In this document: positions 16,194 to 24,020 of the stretch, one piece after another
How the letters are laid out: each line of letters begins with the position of its first letter
How positions within the stretch are numbered: the first letter of the stretch is position 1
Assembly (NCBI GenBank): GCA_021772845.1
Contig: JAJFLF010000177.1
Coordinates: 1 to 24,038, forward strand
Direction: 5' to 3'
Length of the DNA stretch: 24,038 nucleotides
Source of the DNA: Mariprofundus sp.
GTDB taxonomy: Bacteria > Pseudomonadota > Zetaproteobacteria > Mariprofundales > Mariprofundaceae
The notes under the pieces: generated by a model
The model's database searches: none
What the model was told of the DNA's origin: nothing
What the model saw: only the letters and a program-made list of their open reading frames with translations
Program-made: the position numbers and the translations under genes

Positions 16194-16940
16194 TCATCGC
16201 AAGTCATAAGGAGAGTGCAAGCTTAAAAACATATTACCTGTCGATGAGACCCTAATCACACCACCGACTATAACTTTTTGACCTTTTTTCGGCAGATCAG
16301 CACGCACAAACCATTGGCGTGAATCACGTGGTACAGTGATCGTTAATTTACCCAGCCTTAAACGCCATGGTCGCACCCCGTTAACGTAACCGCGAAGCAG
16401 ATGAAACTGACCAATATGCTTATTATTAATATCGCTGGCATCCAGAATTCGCCATCGCTCTGATTTCCACATACCGCGCATATCACTGCGGGCCATCCGT
16501 TCCGCTTTTAACAGGGCATCAGCCCAATAAAAATTCGGTGCGAAAGTGTACACATGTGCCAAACCTTCCCGAAGCATGATCTTATTCACCCAGCGACCAT
16601 CACGCAGATAGACCTGCGCTAATACACGACCATATTTATCGCGTTTATCCCTGTCCAGACGCAGCTGCACCGACTGATTTAAAATCAATGCCCTTAAACG
16701 CCGTTTAGCCTTTTCTCCATATGCTTGTGCAGGCTGATTAGCATGGGCAATTTCAGGCGCATTGATACCCAGCAGACGTATTTTTTCACCGCTGCGGCTG
16801 CGGAATGTGTCACCATCAAATACGTGTGCGACCTGCACCCAGCGCGATTGACCGACAACAGAGAGCGTACCTGCCTGCACATGCGCTGCATTGAAACAGA
16901 GCAGGCAGAAGCAAAAAAGTTTAAGCAGGTTTCGTAACAA
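16194..16940 (-). CDS. Secreted SNase-like (thermonuclease-fold) nuclease
   Basis: This 248-residue protein has a Sec signal peptide (cleavage near HVQA, residue 23) and a staphylococcal-nuclease fold (about 34-160). The calcium-site DGDT starts with D42. The catalytic residues equivalent to SNase R35, E43 and R87 can be placed at R55, E63 and R105 (in KYGR). The residue equivalent to SNase D40 is N60 (NAPE instead of DxPE), a possible change in metal binding. A C-terminal region (about 175-248) looks like a small OB-type add-on. The start is a TTG at 16940 with AGGA four bases upstream; it lies inside pyrD and overlaps it by 20 bases. It probably degrades external or periplasmic DNA/RNA. The M48 gene follows four bases after the stop. 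Confidence 0.88.
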   Translation of the reverse strand: MLRNLLKLFCFCLLCFNAAHVQAGTLSVVGQSRWVQVAHVFDGDTFRSRSGEKIRLLGINAPEIAHANQPAQAYGEKAKRRLRALILNQSVQLRLDRDKRDKYGRVLAQVYLRDGRWVNKIMLREGLAHVYTFAPNFYWADALLKAERMARSDMRGMWKSERWRILDASDINNKHIGQFHLLRGYVNGVRPWRLRLGKLTITVPRDSRQWFVRADLPKKGQKVIVGGVIRVSSTGNMFLSLHSPYDLR

Positions 16941-17862
16941 GTGATCCTACGAGATCAGCATATGCATCCATATCATTCTGCTCAAGATAACCCGACATAC
17001 CATCCAGCAGTTTTTTGCACATCAACGGATCATAAAACAGGCCTGTACCGACACCAATTGCATCAGCACCAACTATGGCAAATTCCACAGCATCTTTGGC
17101 ATTTGAAATACCACCCTGCCCCAGAATCGGAATACCATGTTTAGCAGCGACTGCGCGTGTCTGATGAATTTTCCAAAGCGCTACCGGCTTAATAGCAGGA
17201 CCGGATAATCCTCCCGAGACATTATCAATGATCGGTTTGCGGCTATGAATATCCACCGCCATGCCAACCAGGGTATTAATCACCGACAGGCCATCACTGC
17301 CCGCCTCAATCACTGCCCGCGCGGTTTCAGCAATATCCGCATTGTTCGGTGAGAGCTTGGTAATCAGCGGTTTTTTCGTCATCGGCCGCATCGCTTCAAC
17401 CACGCGTGCTGCCATGGCCGGATTATTACCAAAGTGTACGCCCCCCTCTTTCACGTTCGGGCAAGAGATATTGATCTCAATAGCCGTGACTGGTGAATCA
17501 TCAAAGATGCGTGCCATCTCAGCATACTCTTCAGGGCTGGTGCCATTGGCGTTGGCCCAGAACTGCGTCTCATCATGTGGCAGGTTGGGCAGGATGTTAT
17601 CGATCACATAACGCGCACCGGGATTCTGTAATCCAATCGCATTAAGCATGCCCGAAGGTGTTTCATACAATCGACGTGGCGCATTGCCCATGCGTGATTC
17701 CAGAGTCGTACCTTTGAGAATCACCGCGCCAATATCGCGATTATCCCAGCCTTCAATATGGGTGTACTCCTCACCAAAACCGACACAGCCGGACAGCAGC
17801 ACAAGAGGGGTTTGCAGCTTGAGGCCTGCAAAAGAAACAGAAAGATCTACAGAATTAGTCAT
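16921..17862 (-). CDS. pyrD: Dihydroorotate dehydrogenase, class IB catalytic subunit
   Basis: PyrD oxidises dihydroorotate to orotate in pyrimidine synthesis. The 313-residue length, the lack of an N-terminal membrane helix, and a catalytic cysteine at C134 in NISCPNVK place it in the soluble class 1 group, most like class IB (NAD-linked). Other FMN-binding motifs visible are VLLSGCVGFGEEY, NAIGLQNPGA, LITKLSPNN, ISGG-like NVSGGLSGPAIKP and GQGGISNAKDAVEF. Class IB enzymes normally pair with the iron-sulphur/FAD subunit PyrK, which is not next to this gene. It leads a minus-strand run with the nuclease and M48 genes. No clear ribosome binding site is seen before the ATG at 17862. The 108-base gap to the divergent kinase must hold both promoters. 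Confidence 0.93.
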   Translation of the reverse strand: MTNSVDLSVSFAGLKLQTPLVLLSGCVGFGEEYTHIEGWDNRDIGAVILKGTTLESRMGNAPRRLYETPSGMLNAIGLQNPGARYVIDNILPNLPHDETQFWANANGTSPEEYAEMARIFDDSPVTAIEINISCPNVKEGGVHFGNNPAMAARVVEAMRPMTKKPLITKLSPNNADIAETARAVIEAGSDGLSVINTLVGMAVDIHSRKPIIDNVSGGLSGPAIKPVALWKIHQTRAVAAKHGIPILGQGGISNAKDAVEFAIVGADAIGVGTGLFYDPLMCKKLLDGMSGYLEQNDMDAYADLVGSLVTKPA

Positions 17863-17970
17863 AGGCCAAGCATAGCGCCGAAAACAGATTCAGCCTATGA
17901 TGTTTTTTGCTAAAGCTTTAAGATCCAGCATCAATGGGATCAAAGTAAAAAAAGGAATCGTGAGTTCGAT

Positions 17971-20661
17971 ATGCATGATAAAGAAGTTGTATCCGAGATA
18001 AATATACAGCGTGGTATGCGCTGGCGCATGCTGGTTGCTATGGTCGGTATGATTGTGACCATGGTTGTGATGTTGACTGTGCTGCAAATCTCCGCGCAAA
18101 AAGACAGCCTCAATACCGCTCTGGCTTCTCACAGCTCTTTTCTGGAAGGGCAAATGCATCGCAAAGCCAGCAAAGCCAGCAAACAAATTTCGCTTCAAAT
18201 CGAAAGGCTTATTTCTACATACCGCATTCGTCTTGCCGATAAATACATCAACAATGTCATCAAGGATATTGATGATTTAACATATGTAATTCTGGTAGAG
18301 GGTAAAAAGAACAAGTCGGCCGTTGGCAGTGACATGGTTGATGCAGAGATTCGCAAACACATCCTCTCCGGTGATATCTCAGCCTTTGCTGCCATGCAAA
18401 AAGAGACCATGCATCATGATTTCACAGTCGGTAAGCATGCTTTTATGGAAAGTGTTGTGCCGATTATGGTGCGTCAGGAACAATGGGGAGTTGTACGTCT
18501 GGGTTTCTCCGTCGATGAATTAAATGCCAATTTAACCTCATCTCAACTACGCATTCATGGTGCCATCAGAGAAGCGTTAGTCAGAGCATCAGTGACATCG
18601 TTAGTCTTCCTTATTTTGGGAGCCTTGGGGGTATATTATTTTGCCCGCCGCTGGACTGATCCGCTTGAAAAGCTGGTCCATTTTTCCCATGAACTGGCCA
18701 ATGGTAACTTTTCTGCTACTGCCCATATCAGCACACGCAACGATGATGAAATAGGACTGCTGGTTGCATCGCTTGAAGAGATGGCCGAGTCACTCAAACA
18801 ATCGTATGCACAGCTGGAAGAGCATAGCCACACACTGGAAGATCAGGTAGAAAAACGTACCCGTGAACTGGCTGAAGCACGCGATAAAGCCTTGGCTGCC
18901 ACACGTACCAAGAGTGATTTTTTGGCCAATATGTCACATGAAATTCGCACCCCTATGAATGCAGTGATCGGCATGACCCATCTGGCCAGAGATATGGCCG
19001 AGGAAGGTTCACAACGCCAATACCTGGATAAAATACTTACCGCTTCAGAAAACCTTTTGAAAATCATCAACGATATTCTCGATTTCTCAAAAGTCGAAGC
19101 TGGAAAAATGGTATTGGACGCTGCTGACTTTTATCTGCAAGAGACACTCGATCATGTCGATAGTGTAAGCGCTGTACAGGCGCGCCAGAAAGGCCTCGAA
19201 TTCATCGTGGAATTTCCCGCTGATATTCCCATGTTGCATGGTGATTCCTTGAGATTAGGGCAGGTGTTACTCAATCTGGTCAGCAATGCGGTGAAGTTCA
19301 CCCAAACCGGTTATGTGCAAGTTAAAATAGAGATCATTGAACAGTCGGATGCCAATATCGACCTGCGTTTTAACGTCTCAGATTCCGGCATTGGTATGTC
19401 AGAAGAGCAGATGTCACACCTGTTTGAAGCGTTCACGCAGGCCGATGCTTCTACCACCCGCAATTATGGTGGCACCGGCTTGGGACTGGCTATCTGTAAA
19501 CAGATGGTAAACATGATGCAGGGAGATATCAGTGTTGAAAGTATCCCGAACCAGGGCAGTAGTTTCCAGTTTGATATTCACTTCGGTCTCGGTGATGCCA
19601 ATGCAAGACCATTGCTAAACGCTAGCAACAGAGCACCATCAAACAGCATGCAGTCACTGCAAGGTGCTGTTGTGTTATTGGCAGAAGACAACGAGATCAA
19701 TCAACAGGTTGCAGAAGGCCTGTTAGCGAAAGCAGGTGTAGAGCTACACATCGTCAATAATGGCAAACAAGCTGTGGGCGCAATCAAAGCCAAAACCTTC
19801 GATGCAGTGTTGATGGATATGCAGATGCCGGTTATGGACGGTTTAGCTGCCACGCGATTAATTCGTGCCGACGGCAGTTTCAATGCACTACCGATCATCG
19901 CCATGACCGCCAATGCGATGCCAGCAGATCGACAGGCATGTATTGATGCAGGCATGAATGATCATATCTCTAAACCCATTGATCCCGGGGTTTTGTATAA
20001 TGCGCTGGCGAAATGGATCATATCATCAGACTCAGATACAACAGAAGCAGCTACTGCCAACAACGAGCAGCACGATGAGATCAATTTTTCAGCATTGCAG
20101 GGCATTGATGTGAATGATGGTCTGCACAGACTGGCAGATGATAGAGAGCTCTATCGTCAAATTTTGTGCCGATTCCGTGATTCTCAAGCTGATTGCATAC
20201 AACGCATGCAAACCGCTGTAGCTGCTGATAATTATGAATCAGCTGAATCGATAGCACATATCGTGAAAGGCCTTGCAGGCAATATCGGTGCAAAAGTACT
20301 GATGCAACAGATCAACACACTGGAATCTGCGTTATCAACACGCAAAACCATTGATGACAACGTATGGCAAACAGCTGTTCAGCAACTTACTCTGGTTACC
20401 GACAGCTTAAGTAACCTATGCGATTCCGCCAGTGCACCCCAAGTGAGTGATCGAAAAGTGGATCGTGATGCAGCCAAAAGTATTATCAATCAGATGCGTA
20501 TATTATTAGAAGATTCTGATGGGGATGCAGTCGATCTGCTTGATGATCTCAGCACAGCGCTGGCGGATAATGGCAATCAACACATCATTTTACTCCATCA
20601 ACATCTATCAGCGTATGATTTTGAGGCAGCCTTGAGCGATTTGAATGCCATCGAATTATAA
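17971..20661 (+). CDS. BarA-like membrane hybrid histidine kinase with HPt domain
   Basis: This is an 896-residue phosphorelay kinase of the inner membrane. TM1 (about 20-40) and TM2 (about 205-225) flank a periplasmic Cache-like sensor (41-204). Then come HAMP (about 223-285), a coiled coil, and HisKA with H323 in NMSHEIRTPMN. The HATPase domain has N439 in NLVSNAVKF, DSGIGM (471-476) and GGTGLGL (500-506). The receiver has D616 in LMDMQMP and K668 in SKPID, and the HPt has H763 in AHIVKGLAGNIGA. A further 80 or so residues after the HPt form a helical tail of a kind seen in related kinases. All phosphotransfer residues are present, so His-Asp-His relay to an unlinked regulator is expected. 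The ATG at 17971 has only a weak GAG nearby; the ATG at 18016 is an alternative but would lose part of the cytosolic N-tail. Confidence 0.93.
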   Translation: MHDKEVVSEINIQRGMRWRMLVAMVGMIVTMVVMLTVLQISAQKDSLNTALASHSSFLEGQMHRKASKASKQISLQIERLISTYRIRLADKYINNVIKDIDDLTYVILVEGKKNKSAVGSDMVDAEIRKHILSGDISAFAAMQKETMHHDFTVGKHAFMESVVPIMVRQEQWGVVRLGFSVDELNANLTSSQLRIHGAIREALVRASVTSLVFLILGALGVYYFARRWTDPLEKLVHFSHELANGNFSATAHISTRNDDEIGLLVASLEEMAESLKQSYAQLEEHSHTLEDQVEKRTRELAEARDKALAATRTKSDFLANMSHEIRTPMNAVIGMTHLARDMAEEGSQRQYLDKILTASENLLKIINDILDFSKVEAGKMVLDAADFYLQETLDHVDSVSAVQARQKGLEFIVEFPADIPMLHGDSLRLGQVLLNLVSNAVKFTQTGYVQVKIEIIEQSDANIDLRFNVSDSGIGMSEEQMSHLFEAFTQADASTTRNYGGTGLGLAICKQMVNMMQGDISVESIPNQGSSFQFDIHFGLGDANARPLLNASNRAPSNSMQSLQGAVVLLAEDNEINQQVAEGLLAKAGVELHIVNNGKQAVGAIKAKTFDAVLMDMQMPVMDGLAATRLIRADGSFNALPIIAMTANAMPADRQACIDAGMNDHISKPIDPGVLYNALAKWIISSDSDTTEAATANNEQHDEINFSALQGIDVNDGLHRLADDRELYRQILCRFRDSQADCIQRMQTAVAADNYESAESIAHIVKGLAGNIGAKVLMQQINTLESALSTRKTIDDNVWQTAVQQLTLVTDSLSNLCDSASAPQVSDRKVDRDAAKSIINQMRILLEDSDGDAVDLLDDLSTALADNGNQHIILLHQHLSAYDFEAALSDLNAIEL

Positions 20662-20665
20662 AATG

Positions 20666-20690
20666 AACAGTGCAGAACGCTGTTTTCATT
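20666..20690 (+). terminator. Possible weak terminator after the hybrid kinase
   Basis: AACAGTG and CGCTGTT can form a seven-pair stem (one G-U) around a CAGAA loop, starting five bases after the kinase stop and followed by TTTCATT. The stem is short and the T-run interrupted, so termination here is uncertain. Confidence 0.35.
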
Positions 20691-20732
20691 CTCCCCTTTT
20701 ACTATTAGCGATGCATTACATAGATTCGATCC

Positions 20733-21005
20733 ATGTCTGAAAAACAAACGCAAATCAACAATCCACTTCACGGCATTACGCTGGAGAAGATGGTCACCAG
20801 CCTGGTTGAATATTTTGGCTGGAGCGAGCTCAGCACGCTTGTAAAAGTCCGCTGCTTCTACAATGATCCATCGGTGAAATCCAGCCTAAAATTTCTGCGC
20901 AAAACCCCCTGGGCACGCGACAAAGTGGAAGAGCTGTATCTCGAAATGCTGAGAGAAAAAGCAGCCGATAACAAAACAAAATCCCCGTGGCCAAATCGGG
21001 ATTAA
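20733..21005 (+). CDS. VF530/DUF2132 family protein
   Basis: This is a 90-residue cytosolic protein of the VF530 (DUF2132) family. The family body is well conserved: NPLHGITLEKMVTSLVEYFG (10-29), then GWSELSTLVKVRCFYNDPS, and KSSLKFLRKTPWARDKVEEL. A structure is known for a Vibrio homologue and a DNA-binding role has been suggested from its fold, but no function is proven. The C-terminal 20 residues are charged and variable. There is no strong ribosome binding site before the ATG at 20733. It stands alone, 71 bases after the kinase. Confidence 0.9.
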   Translation: MSEKQTQINNPLHGITLEKMVTSLVEYFGWSELSTLVKVRCFYNDPSVKSSLKFLRKTPWARDKVEELYLEMLREKAADNKTKSPWPNRD

Positions 21006-21114
21006 TCAACTCAGCATCACCATCAATGTAGGGCCACATCTGACACAGCATGTAATAATCCAGAACATATCAAGACCACATCAATCAACGAAGCCGTATT
21101 AGTTCTATCGATTC

Positions 21115-21540
21115 ATGATCGATATCTCAGACAAATCGTTATTTATTAAATGTGAGGATCAAAAAACCGTGCGAAGCCCACTAGGATTTTTTGTAGAACT
21201 ATTGCAACAGCCCATATGGATACCACTGTGGGTCATGGTTCTGATGATCGTAAATATCGCCAGCGTGCTCTACTGGCCGGAAACATTAGCACTCATCATC
21301 TTCATCACATTCATGGCATCGGCCATGATCATGATGCTGCTCTATTCCCACTTCGGTTTTGAGAAAATCCTCGGCCTTGGTCATATCCTGTGGATTCCTC
21401 TGCTGATTTATATCGGGATTGAGTTCCCCACTGCTGAACAGCCTTTCCAACAGTACTTAATCGTACTATCTGTGATCATCACCATCTCTTTGGTGTTTGA
21501 TATCATCGATCTGTTCAAATACTTCAAAAAGAAAACCTAA
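21115..21540 (+). CDS. Unrecognised small membrane protein with four helices
   Basis: I do not recognise this 141-residue protein. Four hydrophobic helices are clear, at about 32-53, 57-78, 86-104 and 113-135. A charged, soluble N-terminus precedes them and a lysine-rich C-terminus (KYFKKKT) follows, which by the positive-inside rule suggests both ends are cytosolic. Its bias toward Ile, Leu and Met is normal for an inner-membrane protein. The ATG at 21115 has no clear ribosome binding site and lies between two copies of ATCGAT (21107-21112 and 21118-21123). It is separated by 109 bases from the VF530 gene and is convergent with the next gene. The long open frame and membrane pattern argue that it is real. 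Confidence 0.7.
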   Translation: MIDISDKSLFIKCEDQKTVRSPLGFFVELLQQPIWIPLWVMVLMIVNIASVLYWPETLALIIFITFMASAMIMMLLYSHFGFEKILGLGHILWIPLLIYIGIEFPTAEQPFQQYLIVLSVIITISLVFDIIDLFKYFKKKT

Positions 21541-21559
21541 CTATTAACAATAATGCTCG

Positions 21560-21659
21560 AATGGCTGCTTCCGGCCAAAAGCCTGGCTCTCCACTCTATC
21601 TGACTTATGCGTGCAGCGAGTTAGCTCAATCAACCCGACTGCGGAAAGGAGCGGACATT
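21560..21659. repeat. Imperfect inverted repeat in a convergent spacer
   Basis: AATGGCTGCTTCCGG (21560-21574) resembles the reverse complement of 21642-21659 (AATGTCCGCTCCTTTCCG). The arms bracket the spacer between two convergent genes, and the right arm runs into the stop of the minus-strand gene. It could be a decayed REP-like element or a structured 3' end. Similarity is partial. Confidence 0.3.
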
Positions 21660-22231
21660 TAGAATCGATAAATCAACTCAACTGTATGGAAATCAGTGCC
21701 AACAGTGTCGGGGCCATGAAGGCCTGCATCGGAGTAGTGCAGAAATCTGTATCCTGCTGCGAAGCTTCCGTACAGAGGAGCACTGCAACCAGCAGTCAGT
21801 GCAAATTGAAGAAGTCCGCCAAAGTCCTGACGACCAAAGTAACGTTCGGTAATAAGTCCCGCTCCAAGGCCCGCGTCGACAACAAACCGACCATCCTGCG
21901 TGGCGATTGCCAGCACAGGGATCACTGAAACTACCCCTGCCGTTTTGCCTGCTCCCTGAATAGCCCCCACACTGACCAGCAGCCTCATCTCCAGCCCCAG
22001 ATTTGGAGGAATAAACTCTTCCAGAGGCAACTGCAAAGTTGCCATCAAGTCATACTCGTGAAAAGACTCCGGCGCCACCTTGCCCAGTGTGCGCTTCTCC
22101 CCAACCACTGCCCTGACACCGATGCTAAGTAGGTCGAAATCGTCAGCGAAAGCTAGCCGGGAGGGTGACGTAACAACCACGAGAGCCGTCATCATTGCCA
22201 TTAGATAGGTGATACTTCCCTTATTTATCAT
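21659..22231 (-). CDS. PagL-like outer-membrane lipid A 3-O-deacylase homologue
   Basis: This 190-residue protein has a signal peptide (cleavage after RLAFA, about residue 29) and alternating beta strands that end in YRF, as expected for a BAM-assembled outer-membrane barrel. Near the end, HYSDAGLHGPDTVGTDFH contains H165 and S167, which match the catalytic His-x-Ser of PagL enzymes; these remove an acyl chain from lipid A. The residue aligned with the PagL catalytic Glu is D180, and the usual Asn after the Ser is D168, so activity is plausible but not assured. Glycine-rich segments in the middle match barrel strands. GAGG lies ten bases before the ATG at 22231. It is divergent from nothing and may have its own promoter in the 173-base spacer. 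Confidence 0.72.
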   Translation of the reverse strand: MINKGSITYLMAMMTALVVVTSPSRLAFADDFDLLSIGVRAVVGEKRTLGKVAPESFHEYDLMATLQLPLEEFIPPNLGLEMRLLVSVGAIQGAGKTAGVVSVIPVLAIATQDGRFVVDAGLGAGLITERYFGRQDFGGLLQFALTAGCSAPLYGSFAAGYRFLHYSDAGLHGPDTVGTDFHTVELIYRF

Positions 22232-22356
22232 CTGTTCTTTTCCTCACCGCTTCATTGACCGCAATCAGCACGCAATCCGTGGAATATTGGTAATCATTGC
22301 CGCATGTGTTTCGTCGTAAGAGTTATCATTCGGCAGCCGATTTTTGAGCTAAATAC

Positions 22357-22365
22357 AGTATACCA
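22357..22365 (-). promoter_or_regulatory. Candidate extended -10 promoter for the PagL-like gene
   Basis: On the minus strand TGGTATACT forms an extended -10 (TGnTATACT), which can work with a poor -35. It lies about 126 bases upstream of the PagL-like ATG, in the otherwise empty 173-base spacer 22232-22404. No good -35 is visible. Confidence 0.4.
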
Positions 22366-22404
22366 TATGAATTAGATTGTTAATGATCGCTTTTGGCGGT
22401 GATC

Positions 22405-22773
22405 TCAACTGTTCATTGATAGCTGTAATGCCTGCTTAACAAAAAAGGCTACGCTCTTAGTTTCAACATCAGTTATGTCATGAACTTTAATATGGCGCCT
22501 AAATTCACCGTCCCCTTCTAGTATGTTGCTTGGGTCATCCATATGTGATCCAAAAGAAAACTCAAACGAGACATGTTTTTTATAAGCAAAGATGCCTCCA
22601 AAATCTTTTTCGAGAGAAAGCATTATACCGCCGTACATTATTCTCTCATTGATGTTTGAATTGGCTAAAAATACGCATTCACGAAGCTTTTCTATGATGT
22701 CTGATTTATCAGGATCGTTGACGAGGATATCATCCAGGAAATTCTGAACCTGCTCATTCTTTGATGTTCCCAT
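22405..22773 (-). CDS. DUF1801 (YdhG-like) family protein
   Basis: This is a 122-residue cytosolic protein of the DUF1801/YdhG-like fold, related to frataxin-like and SufE-like small proteins of unproven function. Supporting features are the N-terminal helix with VQNFLDDI, the central INERIMYGGIMLSL stretch, FAYKKHVSFEF, and RRHIKVHDITDVE followed by a C-terminal helix FFVKQALQLS. A GTG six codons upstream keeps the frame open, but GGAGG sits six bases before the ATG at 22773, which fixes the start. The gene seems more AT-rich than its neighbours and lies next to an insertion sequence, so recent transfer is possible. It lies 173 bases upstream of the PagL-like gene on the same strand. Confidence 0.8.
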   Translation of the reverse strand: MGTSKNEQVQNFLDDILVNDPDKSDIIEKLRECVFLANSNINERIMYGGIMLSLEKDFGGIFAYKKHVSFEFSFGSHMDDPSNILEGDGEFRRHIKVHDITDVETKSVAFFVKQALQLSMNS

Positions 22774-22837
22774 TGGCACCCTCCATTCCACAGCTTACTT
22801 TAGCAGATTAAATGCACGTCTGCTTTCGGTCTTCGAT

Positions 22838-23989
22838 TCAACCGGTCGATGCAACACAAGCATTAAATCTCTCTGCCGGAGTTTCAAAGTTCAAGGTCTG
22901 TCTCGGGCGCTCATTTAAACGTCTGGCGATCATATCCAGATGCTCCTGCGAATGAGCCGATAAATCGGTTTTTTTGGAAAATACTGGCGCAGTAGTCCTT
23001 TGGTGTTTTCGTTGGAGCCACGTTGCCATGGACTATGCGGATCACAGAAATAGACATCAACATCTGTGGCCATGGTAAACCTTTTATGATCGCTCAGCTC
23101 TTTTCCGCGATCCCATGTCAGTGATTTATAGAGTTCATCTGGAAGCCTTTTAGCATGTTTTATCAAGGCGTTGATCACTGTCTCTGTCTGACACCTTCAT
23201 CAGCATCACATAACGCGTATGGCGCTCTACTAATGTGGCGATATAAGTGTTGTTTGAACCAGCTATCAAGTCACCTTCCCAGTGACCTTGCAAAGCTCGA
23301 TCCTCTACCGAAGCTGGGCGTTCGCTGATTGATACGAGGTCAGGAATCTGACCGCGTTTATCCAATTGTTTATCCGAACGGACTGATCTTCGGATCGCAC
23401 GTTTGGAGCGCAGATGTTGTTGCAGCTCCTTCTTTAGCGCGCCTCTGGCCTGTATAAATAGCGTTCTATAGATCGTTTCATGTGACACTTGTCTGCTCTC
23501 ATCTCCCGCATATTTATGCTTCAACCAGCCAGCAATCTGTTGTGGTGACCACTCCAATTCGAGCTTTATCGCAACAGCATCTCTTAACTTACTATCCTTT
23601 GCCAGCTTGCAGGGTTTTGGCCTATGCGCTCTGTCCCATGCCAACTGATCCGCTCGACTGGCTCGATAACAGGAGGGCCCACCATTACGCTCAACCTCTC
23701 GACAGATGGTCGAAGGTGAACGGTCTAAGCCTGATGCAATCCATCGCATCGATTGACCCACTGCAATGCCACGGGATATTTCTTCACGCTCAGAAAGGGT
23801 AAGGGCTAAGTCTGATCGTCTTCGTGGTGAAGGTCGAATACCACCAGTCGGTGATACCTGACCATAAATTGAGGATGAGCCTCTATCGAAAGCACGACCG
23901 ATCTCTTTTAACGACTCACCACGCTTCCAGCGATCCCATATTTCAGACTTCTGTTCAGATGTATATTTGATTCGAGTTCTGTATGTCAT
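22838..23989 (-). pseudogene. IS30-family transposase with two frame breaks
   Basis: The full reading would be about 383 codons, normal for IS30 transposases. The first frame (23989 to about 23180) has two helix-turn-helix regions, the second reading LSEREEISRGIAVGQSMRWI, and the first catalytic Asp, D240 in GHWEGDLIAG. The frame then shifts near 23180-23192. The second frame carries the second Asp in TWDRGKEL and the Glu in NENTKGLLRQYFPK. It shifts again at an A7 run (T7 on the plus strand, 22969-22975), after which TDLSAHSQEHLDMIARRLNE and the C-terminus follow to TGA at 22838. The ATG at 23989 has GGAG eight bases upstream; a GTG at 23998 also keeps the frame open. All DDE residues exist but not in one frame, so the enzyme is probably inactive unless frames are recoded or the breaks are sequencing errors. 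Confidence 0.88.
22846..22857 (+). repeat. IS30 terminal inverted repeat, 3' end of transposase
   Basis: TCGATGCAACAC, followed inward by AAGCATTAAAT. It pairs with the repeat at 24021-24032. The inner bases also partly agree (both AT-rich), but the first 12 are identical. Confidence 0.8.
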
Positions 23990-24020
23990 ATCCAACACTC
24001 CATCTATTCATTATAGATAA

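Noticed and set aside
17890..18198. Minus-strand open frame of 102 codons with a His-rich middle across the start of the hybrid kinase
   Set aside because: It lies antisense to the kinase N-terminus, which has a clear domain structure, and has no homology I recognise; it is a shadow frame.
21107..21123. Two ATCGAT copies around the start of the membrane protein gene as an operator
   Set aside because: ATCGAT is a short self-complementary word and two copies close together are likely by chance; no other support.
21541..21660. Possible integron attC sites around the short accessory genes (GTTAGCT near 21620)
   Set aside because: The core does not match GTTRRRY and no paired RYYYAAC with the right spacing was found; other spacers also lack it.
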